Shown here: positions 12,458 to 24,900 of the stretch, piece after piece
How positions within the stretch are numbered: position 1 is the stretch's first letter
Layout: each line of letters begins with the position of its first letter
From: Prosopocoilus inquinatus
Taxonomy: Eukaryota; Arthropoda; Insecta; Coleoptera; Lucanidae
Length of the DNA stretch: 64,000 nucleotides
Direction: 5' to 3'
Assembly (NCBI GenBank): GCA_036172665.1
Contig: CM069872.1
Location: 41,464,101 to 41,528,100, forward strand
Position numbers and translations under genes: made by a program
Notes under the pieces: generated by a model
What the model saw: only the letters and a program-made list of their open reading frames with translations
Databases searched by the model: none
Told to the model about the DNA's origin: nothing

Positions 12458-12961
12458 ATGGATCAACAATTTTGCTTGCGGTGGAATAATCATCCGACGA
12501 ATTTAACAGATGTTTTGTTGAGTTTGCTAAGGAGGCAGGCGCTGTGCGATGTCACCCTTGCATGTGACGGAGAAATGCTGAGAGCTCACCAAACGATACT
12601 GTCCGCCTGCAGCCCCTACTTCGAAATGTTACTGATAAAGAATGCTCACCCTCATCCAATTATATATCTAAAAGATGTCAATTATGTCGAAATGAAAGCG
12701 CTAATAGATTTTATGTATAAAGGAGAAGTGAACGTTTCTCAAAACTTACTCCCGATGTTCCTTAAAACGGCGGAGGCTTTGCAAATTAGGGGCTTAACCG
12801 ACAACAACTCCTTGAACAGTCGAAGCGAAACCGCCACGGAAACCACCAGGAGAGAAAGGCCTTCAGAACAACAGGAATCACCTCCGCACGAGAAACGAAA
12901 AAGGAAATTCTCCAGCAACTGTGATATGTCATCGAATCCAGAACGATATAATGATAGTCAG
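12458..12961 (+). CDS. fru: fru BTB-domain exon
   Basis: Encodes 168 aa ending in phase 0 at the donor CAG|GTCAGT. Residues 1-120 are a BTB/POZ domain of the Tramtrack group: [12 protein letters not shown] at the start, then [43 protein letters not shown] and [16 protein letters not shown] domains of this type mediate dimerisation and recruit cofactors. After it comes a charged linker with EKRKRK, matching the basic KRRRK segment of fly Fru and a possible nuclear localisation signal. The start is chosen because the fly BTB protein starts with the same residues and a TAA lies five codons upstream in frame. The next intron is only 77 bp. Confidence 0.95.
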
Positions 12962-15900
12962 GTCAGTAACTATCATCGTAGTTGCGTTGCTAAAACGCAA
13001 ACAGAGAATGAAGCGCAATTTTTTTTTTTTATGTTCAGGCACCTAGCAATTATAAATCAACCATGGTACCAAAGCTGAATCCAATTTCATCAGCCGATAA
13101 AGAACCTAACATCGAAGATATGAGAGTCTCCTCCCCTATAGTAAAACAAGAATTAACTCATGATGGCAGTCCGCATATTGATTCTTATCATTGCATGTCC
13201 GAGGCATTACAAACAGTAAGTTATTTCTATTTGGTACAATGTTAGAAATGAACACCATAACAAAAATATTTCCAAACAAATCAATTGTGTTCTCTATGAA
13301 TTCAACTTTATTATAATCATCAGTAAGCTGTAATTAAATCCCAATTAATTAAAAAGCATGTTTTTTATACGAATTGAATTTATTTTGTAAATCAGCAAAA
13401 AAATTACGATTTACTAATTTTGCCTGGATTTTCGTTTTATAACATTCTTTTCGTGAGTTAACTGGTTCCAATCTGACTTCTTCAATCATCAACTCTAACT
13501 ATCTTGTAGGTAAAGTCCCTTGATTAATTTGTTTCTGTCTTTAAGGAGTTAGTCTTTGAAAATCCATAATCTTCCAAGCTATTAGTTTGAGTTTCTTCTT
13601 ATGAGTTAGCTGTTTTCAAGTTCTATGTGACTTCATTTCCCCCATCATCAACTATATGAATTAATTAATAAAATTTATAATTGGAGTAGGCTGTGGTGTG
13701 CATTATGCAGTTGGTACAATGAATTAGGATAGCTAGAAGAAGTGTAGTATAAGGTTTACAGAAGGCAACATAACCTGTGAGTTTGTTTTGATTAGACACA
13801 GCTTCTGATTGGTCAAGAGGCATATCATGGACGCAGTCGCGATCAGCTCAGATGATTCTGATGATTTAACACAGTAATAGATGCTTTCCTTTTGCCACAA
13901 GTGTCACCTCACCTCAGATAGACTTCATTTCCGTTCGAACGAACAAGCAAATTTGAACGTATTTTTTAACCTGTCAACCAATGGGAGTGCTTGAATGGCA
14001 AGGCGATAGGTCAACCGTGCAGTTCAAACTTACTTGTTCGCGCCAACGGAAATGACGTTTAAGTGATCTGAGGTAAGATTGATGGCAAAAGGAACGCAGC
14101 TAATATTAACAAAATATTAACAAACTGAAAATTAACGTTATAACATGTGTCCAATTAATTCCTATGTTATCATTAAAGGAACTAATCAATTTCGTTAGGT
14201 ACACAAATTAATATTTGTTAAAATGTAAACAAGTCAGTGGCGTTGCGTACTTTTTATGCATTGAAATGATGAAGGTGCCTTTACTAGGTATTGTACAATT
14301 TGAACTTGTGTTAGGATACTTTCTACAATTTTTTTCATTAGGATTCAGGAAAAGAAATCATGCCCTTTTGTATCGTACGCGGTGATGGTACGCCGATGTA
14401 ATGTGGGAAATGTAAACAAATGTAGACCCGGTTTCCTAATCGAACTAAACGAGACTTTAAAATAACAACCACATTCCGATGTAAATAACTGTTTTCGCAT
14501 TTATTTTGACATATGACTGTGACTTTAATTTTATAGTCTCGTTTAGTTCGATTATGAAACCGGGCATAATATCCGCTCACAATCTTTCGACTTTCAGAAG
14601 CTGCGTTCGGCAATGCGATCTTTTTCATCAATCACGTCTGAATTGTTCGGTTTATTCACTCTTAGATACAGTGAAACGCAGCCGCGCTCTCTCACACTTT
14701 TGATCAGAGAGTAAATTGAGCGCATTGCCGAACTCAGTTAGAGCAGGTCATGTTAGGGTAACATTTTTGTTGGTATCACTAAAAAATATGGACTTAAGAA
14801 AATTGGGTTAGAATTTCATGATAATTATTTCTGAAGATCGGAATTCTCACTAGTAAATGTTATGAATAATTTAAATTTCTTTAACATTACCATTACCTAC
14901 CATGATAAGTATTTTTCCAAATTATTAATAGTCATTAGATGCTTTCTTTCGTTCGAAAAATCGTGATTCAAACGTGTTTTGTTTCAAAAACAGACATTGT
15001 GCGCGTTGCTTACTCAGCAGTCGTTTGTGATTGGCTATTACCTTCATGTGAGCCAATCACAATCGATTGCTGAATAAGCAACTCAGCCGCTGAACGCGCC
15101 CATTCTTTTCTTTGAATCTCTCTATTTATAAAACTTGTTTGGATTGAATTATGGTCATTTACAAATGAACTGTCAATCAAAAATTCAAGTCATGTGTTTT
15201 GTTGCAACAACTACGAAATTCAGGTCCAAACTATTCGAAACGCGATTCAAACTTTCAAGCGAAAGAAAGCACATTTTATTACAAAACAGGAAGCTTCATA
15301 ATTTTTGACATTGGACGCGTTCAGTGGACACAACTGTTGAGTATGTTGACTTGTTTAGTACACTGAACGGTTAACGGTTACTTTTGTTGACTGAATTTAC
15401 TCACCAGAATTAATTTACGGTGAGCGCGGTGCCAGTTCGTCATTTGTTTATTCCAACGACAGATTCTAACCTCTTTTCAATTGCCGGCTTTCTCAAGTTT
15501 TTATAATTATGGCGAGTAATCATGTAAGAAAATCTAACCTCACTACACATGTCAAATGTTGATTGGTAAATAATAGTTTTCATAGGGTTCAACGGCTCCA
15601 ACTTCTTTAAACCCAGCATGAATGAAACGTGTTTCTTGTTTCTAATCAACTGTTGGTTTCGTTGAACGCGTCCAATGTCAACTTTGACTTCTATTAAATT
15701 ACATTCATGTAACCTAACGGGAAAAAGACACTAGAAAGTCCAAAGATCGTGAATTCTTTATACGGGTTATGCTGACTTCTCTGTTTTGCCATTGCAAGCG
15801 ACTTCTAGACCTACGAATTCATTGTCCCCAATTTATAAAAAGAACTGCCAAAGTTTGACAATTCAGCATGCGTCTAGACAGTGTGAACAACTGTGTATTG

Positions 15901-18900
15901 ACTGTAAATCATAACTAGTTACAAATTTAATTTTTGATAACGTGAAACCTTCAGAAGCAAAAAAAGGTAAACGATTTGCTATCATCTGGCTTTAATGCTT
16001 CAAAAAAGGACTAATTATTAAATTAATTGTCACAAATATAATCAATTTGTTATAAATATAGTGAAGCCGGGTTTACAAAACTCTAATAACGCAGAAATAT
16101 CCTTAAACTGCTTTGGAGAATTGGGTATTTCGGGATTACTGTCGTTGGTTTTCATTCACGACATAATCATTTCCCCTAATGGCTTGGGAAACATTAGCAA
16201 ATTCTCCAGAAAGTATGTTCAAGTGTTTTCAACTTCTGCTCTACTTCTAGCGCAATCAGCTGTTGCTGTTCGGCTGGTTTGCATGCAAGTTTAATCCAGG
16301 ACTAAGTTTGTTCCTAAGATAGAATGCGACAGATCTGATGACGTACAGCATATTTTGTCAGAGTCTGTATCGCTTTTCAACCTTAGTATGGCTATATGTG
16401 TGTCTCTCTATCTTTCATGGTTTGTCAATAAAGCTATCTTTATTTCTCCGAATTCTCTCTCCGTAAGATCTGTACCTTGTGTTGCATAATAGAGTTTTCT
16501 ATTCTATCTCCAACTCGTTTTATTACAGGAGATTAGAAGAAGATGGAGATACTCTTAATGCGCACTCAGTGCATATAATGCATGTCAGTAGAAAACGCTA
16601 AAGATTGGGACGCGCTATAGATTAGGATCGAATCTAATCCTGGCTTAAATCTTTTATGCAACACGCCCTTCCTGTTGTCGTTTTAAGATTACTTTGTCTT
16701 CTCTTTTTTTTTAACGATTTGGGTCAAACATACACGTACAGTTGCGAGCAATTTTGGTCGTCACTGTCAATCAAAATGTCAATTTTTTACTCCAATTTTA
16801 ATTTTGTTGCGTTTTACCAAGAAATTGTCGAAAATAAATTAAATATTTAAGAGACTATTCCTACCATTCAAAATTTAGGCACGAATGTGTTTTAATAAAA
16901 TATAAAATCGGTGCCAGCCTTTGACAATTATTGACGACCAGAATTTATTGCACGCGACTGTACACACTTGGTATCCCTTCTTTAATCGTCAATTTTCCAA
17001 ATCTCAAAAGCATAAAAAGTGATAATACAGTTGGGGACGAAACATTTCGGACACAGACCAACATAAATAATCTGTTGCTGAATCCACATTCTGCAATTAA
17101 TTAATGTTCTCGCCTTCTTGCTGCCAAATGACGTGTACGAATAGAACTAGAGCTAACTAATAGTGTTTTCCCTTGGCTGCACTAGTTTGCACCGAGTGTA
17201 TTTCCATCTCGCTTCAGCTTTATGTAATAAAACGAGATGGAGATACACTCAGTGCACATCGGTGCAGCCAGCGTAAAACGCTATCGAAGTAAGTCACTTG
17301 ACAGTGGTGTTCAATATTTTCTGTCCACAGTTATACATTGCCAGTTCCTTTTAAGTTACTTTAAATGTTTGCTAATTATAATGTTCAAAGCAACATTTCA
17401 CTTCCACAGAAAGTTATATTTTCTAGAAATACTATTGGAAAACGAATACTCTAGAAGTATTCGTTTTCCAATTTATTGTAGAAGTAACCGCCAGGTCCTT
17501 CCTGCCTTAAAGATTGCTGTTACTGTAGCACCAAAATTTCTGTCTTGCCTAGGCCTTAAACCGCTTTAGCCACGGTTTTTTCCGTTGTTGCTGAAGTATC
17601 AATTTTTTTTTCCATTCTTACACTTTGATGCCCGGTTTCTGAAACGATACAGAACTTTATTCAGAGATATACTCAAGATAATGACACCATAACTTCTAAA
17701 AACCATTTCTCAATACTTTATCCGTGGATAAAGCGTATACGTAGAAACGTAAACAATTTATACTTTTCATAAAGTTATCTGTCAATAAAAATTTTTCTTT
17801 ACTTAAAATTATCGTTTCGGAAACCGGGCATGAGTTGGCTAAGATAATACTAGTTTGGGGCGTATTCTGTAACTTTTTAACGGGCTGTTAAAATTTAGAG
17901 GTCCTTTAAAATATAGTTCTATGATTGGTTGTTACCGCAGCAACAAAATTCAACAGCCCTTTAAATTTAACGGTTTTGATACAGAATAGGCCCCTTTGTC
18001 TGTCAAAATTCATAAATTTGTGGCTGTTTGTGACAAAAATAGAATTTTCTGCAAATTAACATTTGGTCTGTATTTGTCATACTCTTAGTATGAAACTTTC
18101 ACGATTTCAGTTCCACATGTTTTTCTTCAAGTTATAAATTTCAACAAGGAAAAGATTCAAGCAAGTTTAATTCCAAAAGTAATTGGTTTGTATTTTTAAG
18201 ATAAAAATGAAATTAGCTTTGAAGTTACGTATTTAGTTATACAATAAATACTTTTGTGTAAAATTTGTTATAAGCGTTCACTGTTGCAGCCTGCCTATCT
18301 AACTTTTCAGCAAATTTTACATTAAAATTATCATCATGTGATAAATATTGCTTTAACAGTTATTTCTTCATGGCACATTTTACATTGTTTTGCTAAAGAA
18401 TAATTTTACAATAATTCTCAAGAAAATACGCTTCTCAGACTTTTTTCTTTTTAATATTTTTATCAGACAACAAGCACATTTTGTGTTTATAATTAAACAC
18501 TTAAATAATATGTGTAACACCAGTGGTATTTTGTGCTTCATTTTTAAAGAATTTGCATTAGTTATTGTGTAACGTTTTAAAACTACTTTGTTTGCTCATT
18601 CTTGGCCGATTTCTTTTCAAGTGAATCAAGTTTGTATCTAATTGCATATCAAATATTTTTACATTCTTTAGTCATATTATGATAATACTTTCAAGGTGGG
18701 AAGTTTCCGTAATTCGGTTTTTAATAACATCATGGCTTAAGCTGGACGTTATTAAATACACGACACTAAGATAAAAATGAAACAAAATAAAACAATTAAA
18801 TTTAAAAAAATTACTTGTACTTTTTTTATGAAACTATTATTATTTTGTTATTCAATTTTAACTTTTCCATTTCCATTTATCGCGAAGTAAATCGGAATGT

Positions 18901-21900
18901 TGATTGTTCAATCTGATTAATAAATAACACAAGTGGATATGTGTGAATTACATAGCACATTTACATCTTGCAAAGAATTTTATTATATAAAGTACACTCT
19001 CCCCCAGTTAAGGAAGGAAGGGATGTTGTTTTCTTCGTAATGCATTTTAAATCAAATGCAGTTTATTAAATTGCTAATACAGATTTGATGTAAAGGCCCG
19101 TTCGATTGTAATTAAATCAAATTAGAAGGGGAGCTGTCTTTACTTCAACTTTGTATTATCTGGAAAAAATAATTGTGAATTTATGCATTCACACATATCC
19201 TTTCCTTCTCTGTTAACAGAATTACGATTGGGGGAGAGATGTAGATCGTGAACCAATCAATTTGCGAAAGTCCCACGATACGGCCCAAATTGATGTTGAA
19301 TATGGTGAACGAAGCGTCACAGAAAAGCCACTTAATGTGTTTGGTGAGGTGAACATGTTCCCGGCTGTCGAAAAGCATCTTTCGTTGGGTTTCTTGTTGC
19401 AACAACAAGACAAGGATAAACCTTCCTGGGAAATATCGCAACTGCACGAAAGTAGATTCAGCGCGGAGAAAACAACGTGGAATTCTGAAATGGCTCAGGA
19501 TGTAGATAGTCCTTGGGGGCAATCCCAGAAGTCCGCGCAGTCCTCGTATGATGCATCCATGGCACAACGCAGCAACTTATCCACGATACCTACAATATTT
19601 TCACGTGCGCCACTGCCTATTCCACCGGAGTTAGTCAAAGCAACAGGTTCACATTCGCAGGAATGTTCCGTGATACAAAATCCTCAAAACACAATACTCC
19701 AGACCGTGCAAAAAGGAGCCGGACGAAAAGGTAGTAGGTTCAGACCGAACTGGCTCGAGGCTTACGTCTGGTTGCAATACGAAGAACAAGAAAACAGAAT
19801 GTACTGCAAATACTGCAGAAAATGGAGCAGTAACATGCCCGATATTCGAACGTCATTCGCCGAAGGCAGCAGTAATTTCAGATTGGAAATCGTCAACCAC
19901 CACGATAAGTGCAAAGCTCATCGCTTGTGTGTCGCAAAGGAACTGGAAGCGGAAACAAGAAGTCGAGGTGGTATGACAAGGAACGAGGAAAACCAACTGT
20001 AGAAGTAACTGCCTGACTATATTTTGTGACAAATAAATTTTTATACCTATCATCTATATTTTATAAGTAACATTTGAAATTGTTAAACTTGATGTAAAGA
20101 TATGTTTTGTTGAAGCGTAGGGCGTTGGAAGACGAAGAGTTTTGTGATATAAATAGGAAGTGCGGGTTGTGATTTTAATTTTCGATGTCAGTTACACATG
20201 CAGATGCAGAGGGAAGTGGAAGAAACTCTTTTACAACTAAAGTAAAGTAAAAAAAAAGGCTAGTGTGTTGATTTATTTTAAGTGGTATCGGTATAAAATT
20301 ATTCGCTTCAGATTTTAATGTATTATACAAATAATAAAAAAACTTGTTTTATATTGTATGGAGTAATTATCTATGTATATTTGATGTTCATATGTTACAG
20401 TTTTATTGCATTATATTTTATAATAAATATATTATATATTAACATGTTATGCTATAAATAAATGTTTATGTTTCATAAATTTGGCGTTTGATTTCTTGTG
20501 CTGCAAGTATTTCATCGACAATCAACATTTTCCAGTGCACAAAATTTGAATTATAAACAGAATAATTATTTGTTTCTAGAATAAAACTTTCCAGACCTAT
20601 TTATTTACCTATTTTTTAATTAATAAATCACCGTAACTATAGAGAAATACATTCGTTCTTGTTTAGTACTTACTAAATATAACATTAAATTTTATTTAAA
20701 TTGAAACTGTCACCGTTTTAAGAACATGTAAGGTACTTGTAATGTAATAAATATAGTTTGAAATATTAACTTGGAATAAAAAAACGTAGTGTTTTAAGAA
20801 GTTTTTTTCCTCTTAGGGTGGCAGTCTAAGTGTTCATCCCGATGATATTCTGCTGAATCAAACTATGTCTGAACCCCCTGAAACCGAAAGTGCACCCACC
20901 ATTATACCTCCACCAGATGTCACAGATACTATAGATGGTAAGTAAAATGATTCCGATCCGTGCATGTTTCGTTATCTTAATTTTGCTTCGTTTTATCTTC
21001 ATACATCTTCATCAATAAACGAGCAATTTTTTTCCCCTCTTTCATATGCAGTGGTTGCTTACAAATTCTGTTTTGTTTTCTATGCACATTCACTTTTTAT
21101 TTTTAACAATTCTTGCTTCTCTAAATTACTTTATCGAACATTTGTGTATACATTTTTTATTTCTGGCACTGCTTTATTGTATATACTACTTCAGTTAGTC
21201 TATAAAAATAACTATTAGTAGTGGTACTTGACATTATGGTTGTTTATTCTTGAGCATAGTCTTTTATGCTGTTGTTTTTAACCATTAATTCCAATGCGTA
21301 AGAAACTTTCTCACAGCCTTAAATGCTGTTGATGCGTCGACTCTTGTGGTACAGTGAATGTGTTTGTGACAAACTCGAAATATTCAAGTGAGTATACACT
21401 GCATTTTGAGATTTTTTTATGTTTTTTGTATAGATTTTAATTTTTTGTATTCCATTTCAGTGACTTACCCTATAAGCTAATAATCATTAATTTAATACTT
21501 TAATTAAGTGATGCTGTCTTACATCCCCCAAATAAAAAAGAACGTAAATAGATAAACACCTGCTTGTAAATGAAATTTTAAGTTTTTGAAACAGTAACAT
21601 ATAACACGTTCGCGATGCCCTAAGTTTGTTGGACTATCGAAATCGAAACAGACAAATAAAAGACTAGCTTAAACATAAACACATTAAAAATAGGTTATAA
21701 TTGTTTTTAAATATTTTTAGCAAAGCTTGCCTCTGCGGAAGCTGTAGGAAACAAAATTCAGCCACGCATAGGGACTGACTCGGATGTCTTAATCGTGTCA
21801 AATTCTGAAGAGGAAGTTATAAATATCGATGAAAGTAGTGACTCTGAAGCTTCCTCTACGATATTAGTTGGTAATGAGGCTTTAACAGAACATTTTCTCC

Positions 21901-24900
21901 AAAAGCAAGCGCTGGAAATGGAGATTTCGGACGGTTGCATCGAAATTGTAGACTCTGAGATTATAAATGAAAATCCCCGAACGCCTGAGAACAGTATCAT
22001 AGAAATAAACTCAGAGAGTCCTCATAATACAACAGTGGAAACTAAATGGAATCTAAAAGGAAGAGTTGTGTACGAGTGTGAAGTAAACAAAAGACAAGCT
22101 ATCGATTCAATTCTATCAGATTCACTAAATTACGGTGGCTCACTTCCACTCGACGATTCCCTCTTGCATGATGGTTCACTCCCACTCGATAACTCCTTCC
22201 TGCATGAAATATCCAAAAAAGGCAAGGAAGTTAATAAATTGGCTGAATTTCGTAAACCACCTGAAGTCACCTTGGCTGCATCAAATAATCCCTGCCAGGC
22301 AGAGCAGAATGAAAACAACCAAAACCAAAGTAAAGTAAACGAAACAAACAAAATTAATATTTTGGAAAATATAATTATAAAGCGTAAGGCAGTCGACGAA
22401 GTTAACTGTGAGAAGAAGAGCAAAAAGACAAAAAGTGTTAAAAACTTAAAAGCAGGCCAAGCACCATCGATGAATATTAAAAAAGGCACTTCGATAAAAA
22501 AGTGTCATCAGCTGACGGAGATACAAGAGGAAGTTGAAACAAGCGTTTCAAAATCAAATGGTACCTCGGTAATTGTAATTTCAGGATCTGCTCACCATTC
22601 GACAGAAACCGGCCAGAAGCTAGAAATTGTGGTTTCAGAAGAACCCCAACAAATAAATTCTGATACTCCCACAATTGCAGAACGAACAAGGACATTAGGG
22701 GAAGTCAAAAGCATCTTGCTGCAAGAACAGCCAGGACAATTAGTTGAAAACGCCGAGAGTAATGATGGTTTCTTTGATTCGGACACTATAATTCTTGAAT
22801 CGGGGGAAAACTCTCAACCTACAATTGCGAAAGAACCAGAAGGTAATAAGGAAAAATTGCCTGACAATTTAGCACAGCCCAGCACTTCAAAAGCCGATGC
22901 CAGCCAGAAATCAGCGGCCGTTTCTGAATGGCTTAAAAAGACAGACGTGAAAGAGAAAGTGTGCACCATCTGCAATACAAGAGTAGTCGATTTAGGAAGA
23001 CACCTGTTTGACGTACACGAAGAGGAAAATGAAGTTTGCGAGTACTGCGGTGCAAGATATAAAAGAAAGTCGCATAAAACTCAGCACATCATGAAACATC
23101 ATTCGAATATTATTTAATTATCTTGCGATGAGATCATTTGAAGGTAAGACGGAATATGTCTCGTTCAACATTTTTTAATTTAATAAATAATTGATAAATG
23201 GCTGTTAAAGAAAATTCGAATCTAAATTTAAAGATGTTCCACGGCTGCTTTTAAATGGTCTCATGCTATTTTACTACTTACTTTATATGTTATTGCTTTT
23301 ATTATTGTGTATTATTTTTAAAAACTATGGTGTATATTGTTTGTACTATTGTATGCCAATAAAATTGTTTACTTCTTTTTGTTTGATTATCATTTCATGC
23401 CTCCCCCCGAAAAATTTTGTCACTCTTTTAAATTAAAACGATTCTAGCATAGATTTCCCTTTCGATTGTTTTTAGTCGTGTTAGATTAGTTTGTTAGAAT
23501 CGTTTTTGTGTGTTAATTATGGTGGATGGTGATGGTTGTGTCTGTTCCAGTTGGATGGCGGGAACAAGACTACATGGCGCAACCATCCTACCATCAACCA
23601 CCACCAGAAAGAGTGACCACGCCAACTCAGTTTATGTCCAAACTGGAGCATAAGGCGTCACCCAGAGACTACTGTGAGATTTTCGCGAAAATATCAGAGA
23701 CTCCATCGTTGTATCGCTGTAATGTTTGCGGCAAGACAGTCAGCAACCGTTGGCATCATGCGTCCATACACAGACCGCAGTACAACAAATGCCCCTTGTG
23801 CCAGCAGACGTTTACCCGGAAAGATAACATGAAAGCACACATACGTTTAAAACATGGCATTTTCGAATGACCTTAAGAACCAATCGTGTACTTTGCCATA
23901 CTATTATTTTTTCCTAGATGTTCAAAATTTAATATCATAGCGTTAATTTAGAATGTAGTGGGGGGGATGAACATATTAAATAACAGTCAGTCCTTTGAAG
24001 TTTTCGTATCATGAAAGTAAAATGGCATTTATTGTAATGTATACTACTAAAAAAAAAACAACATACTGATATTATGTAAATTTGTAGGATGTAATGTTTT
24101 CCTAAAAATAAATTTACTCTGTATTATCGGCCTTGATTATTTTTTCAGAATATCTCTGCTGCTGGTGATGGTAAAAAAAAGACATTTCAATTATGTATAT
24201 TTGCTGTGCATGTTTATTTATTTTCCTGGCAATAATTTTCATCTTCAGAATAACCAAATTGGTTTTCAGTACCGCAGGATTTATTATCTGGTAACAAGAA
24301 ATATGATAATAATCATTTAATGTTTCATGGAATATGTATTTGAGTTGTTGAGTTAATTGTAGTTAATAGTTAAATAAGTTGCACTTCACATTTTGTAAAT
24401 GTTTATTACCCTTAGGAAGATATATACAGGTCTCCCAACAGTGCGTGCCCGGTCCATATCTCGATAACTACGGAAGTTACAATAAAAGTTCTTGTTTTAA
24501 ATTTTAGAGATCTGTAATATAAAATTGTTTTCATCTATGCAGGGTGAATCAACACAGTGGTACTGGATGCAACTTTTTTATTTTAAATGGCACACCCCTA
24601 TATAATATTAAATTTGGATAGCTCATAAAATTCTACAAGTTTTTTTGAATACCATTGTGTATACCTAAATCTAACCATTCTGGAGTCATTTAACATTTTG
24701 TCTAAAAACTGACACTTGCAGCCATTATTTTATTTATTTTTAAGTCAAAGAAAAAAATTTGGTACAGGTGTAGTGGACACTTACGCGTATCATAAGCCAT
24801 TATTAAATGTATTTTTATTGTTACGGGGTGATAATAGCAAAATATTAGAAACCTGAAAATGACAGAAGTCAATTTTCTTAAAAAGCATGCCCTATATTTT

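Larger units (their letters stand above)
13216..19219. other. fru intron rich in palindromic repeats
   Basis: 6.0 kb intron. It holds inverted-repeat elements at 13886-14100, 14425-14573, 14603-14740, 14992-15106, 15307-15678, 16736-16963, 17160-17287, 17626-17833 and 17857-17996, and a perfect short hairpin at 17435-17471. Two degenerate copies of a TGAGTTA...CATCATCAACT unit lie at about 13450-13497 and 13598-13654. No further exon is seen. Confidence 0.55.

Noticed and set aside
22130..22786. Minus-strand frames under the long fru exon
   Set aside because: Antisense shadows of a frame with clear zinc fingers and correct splice phase on the plus strand.
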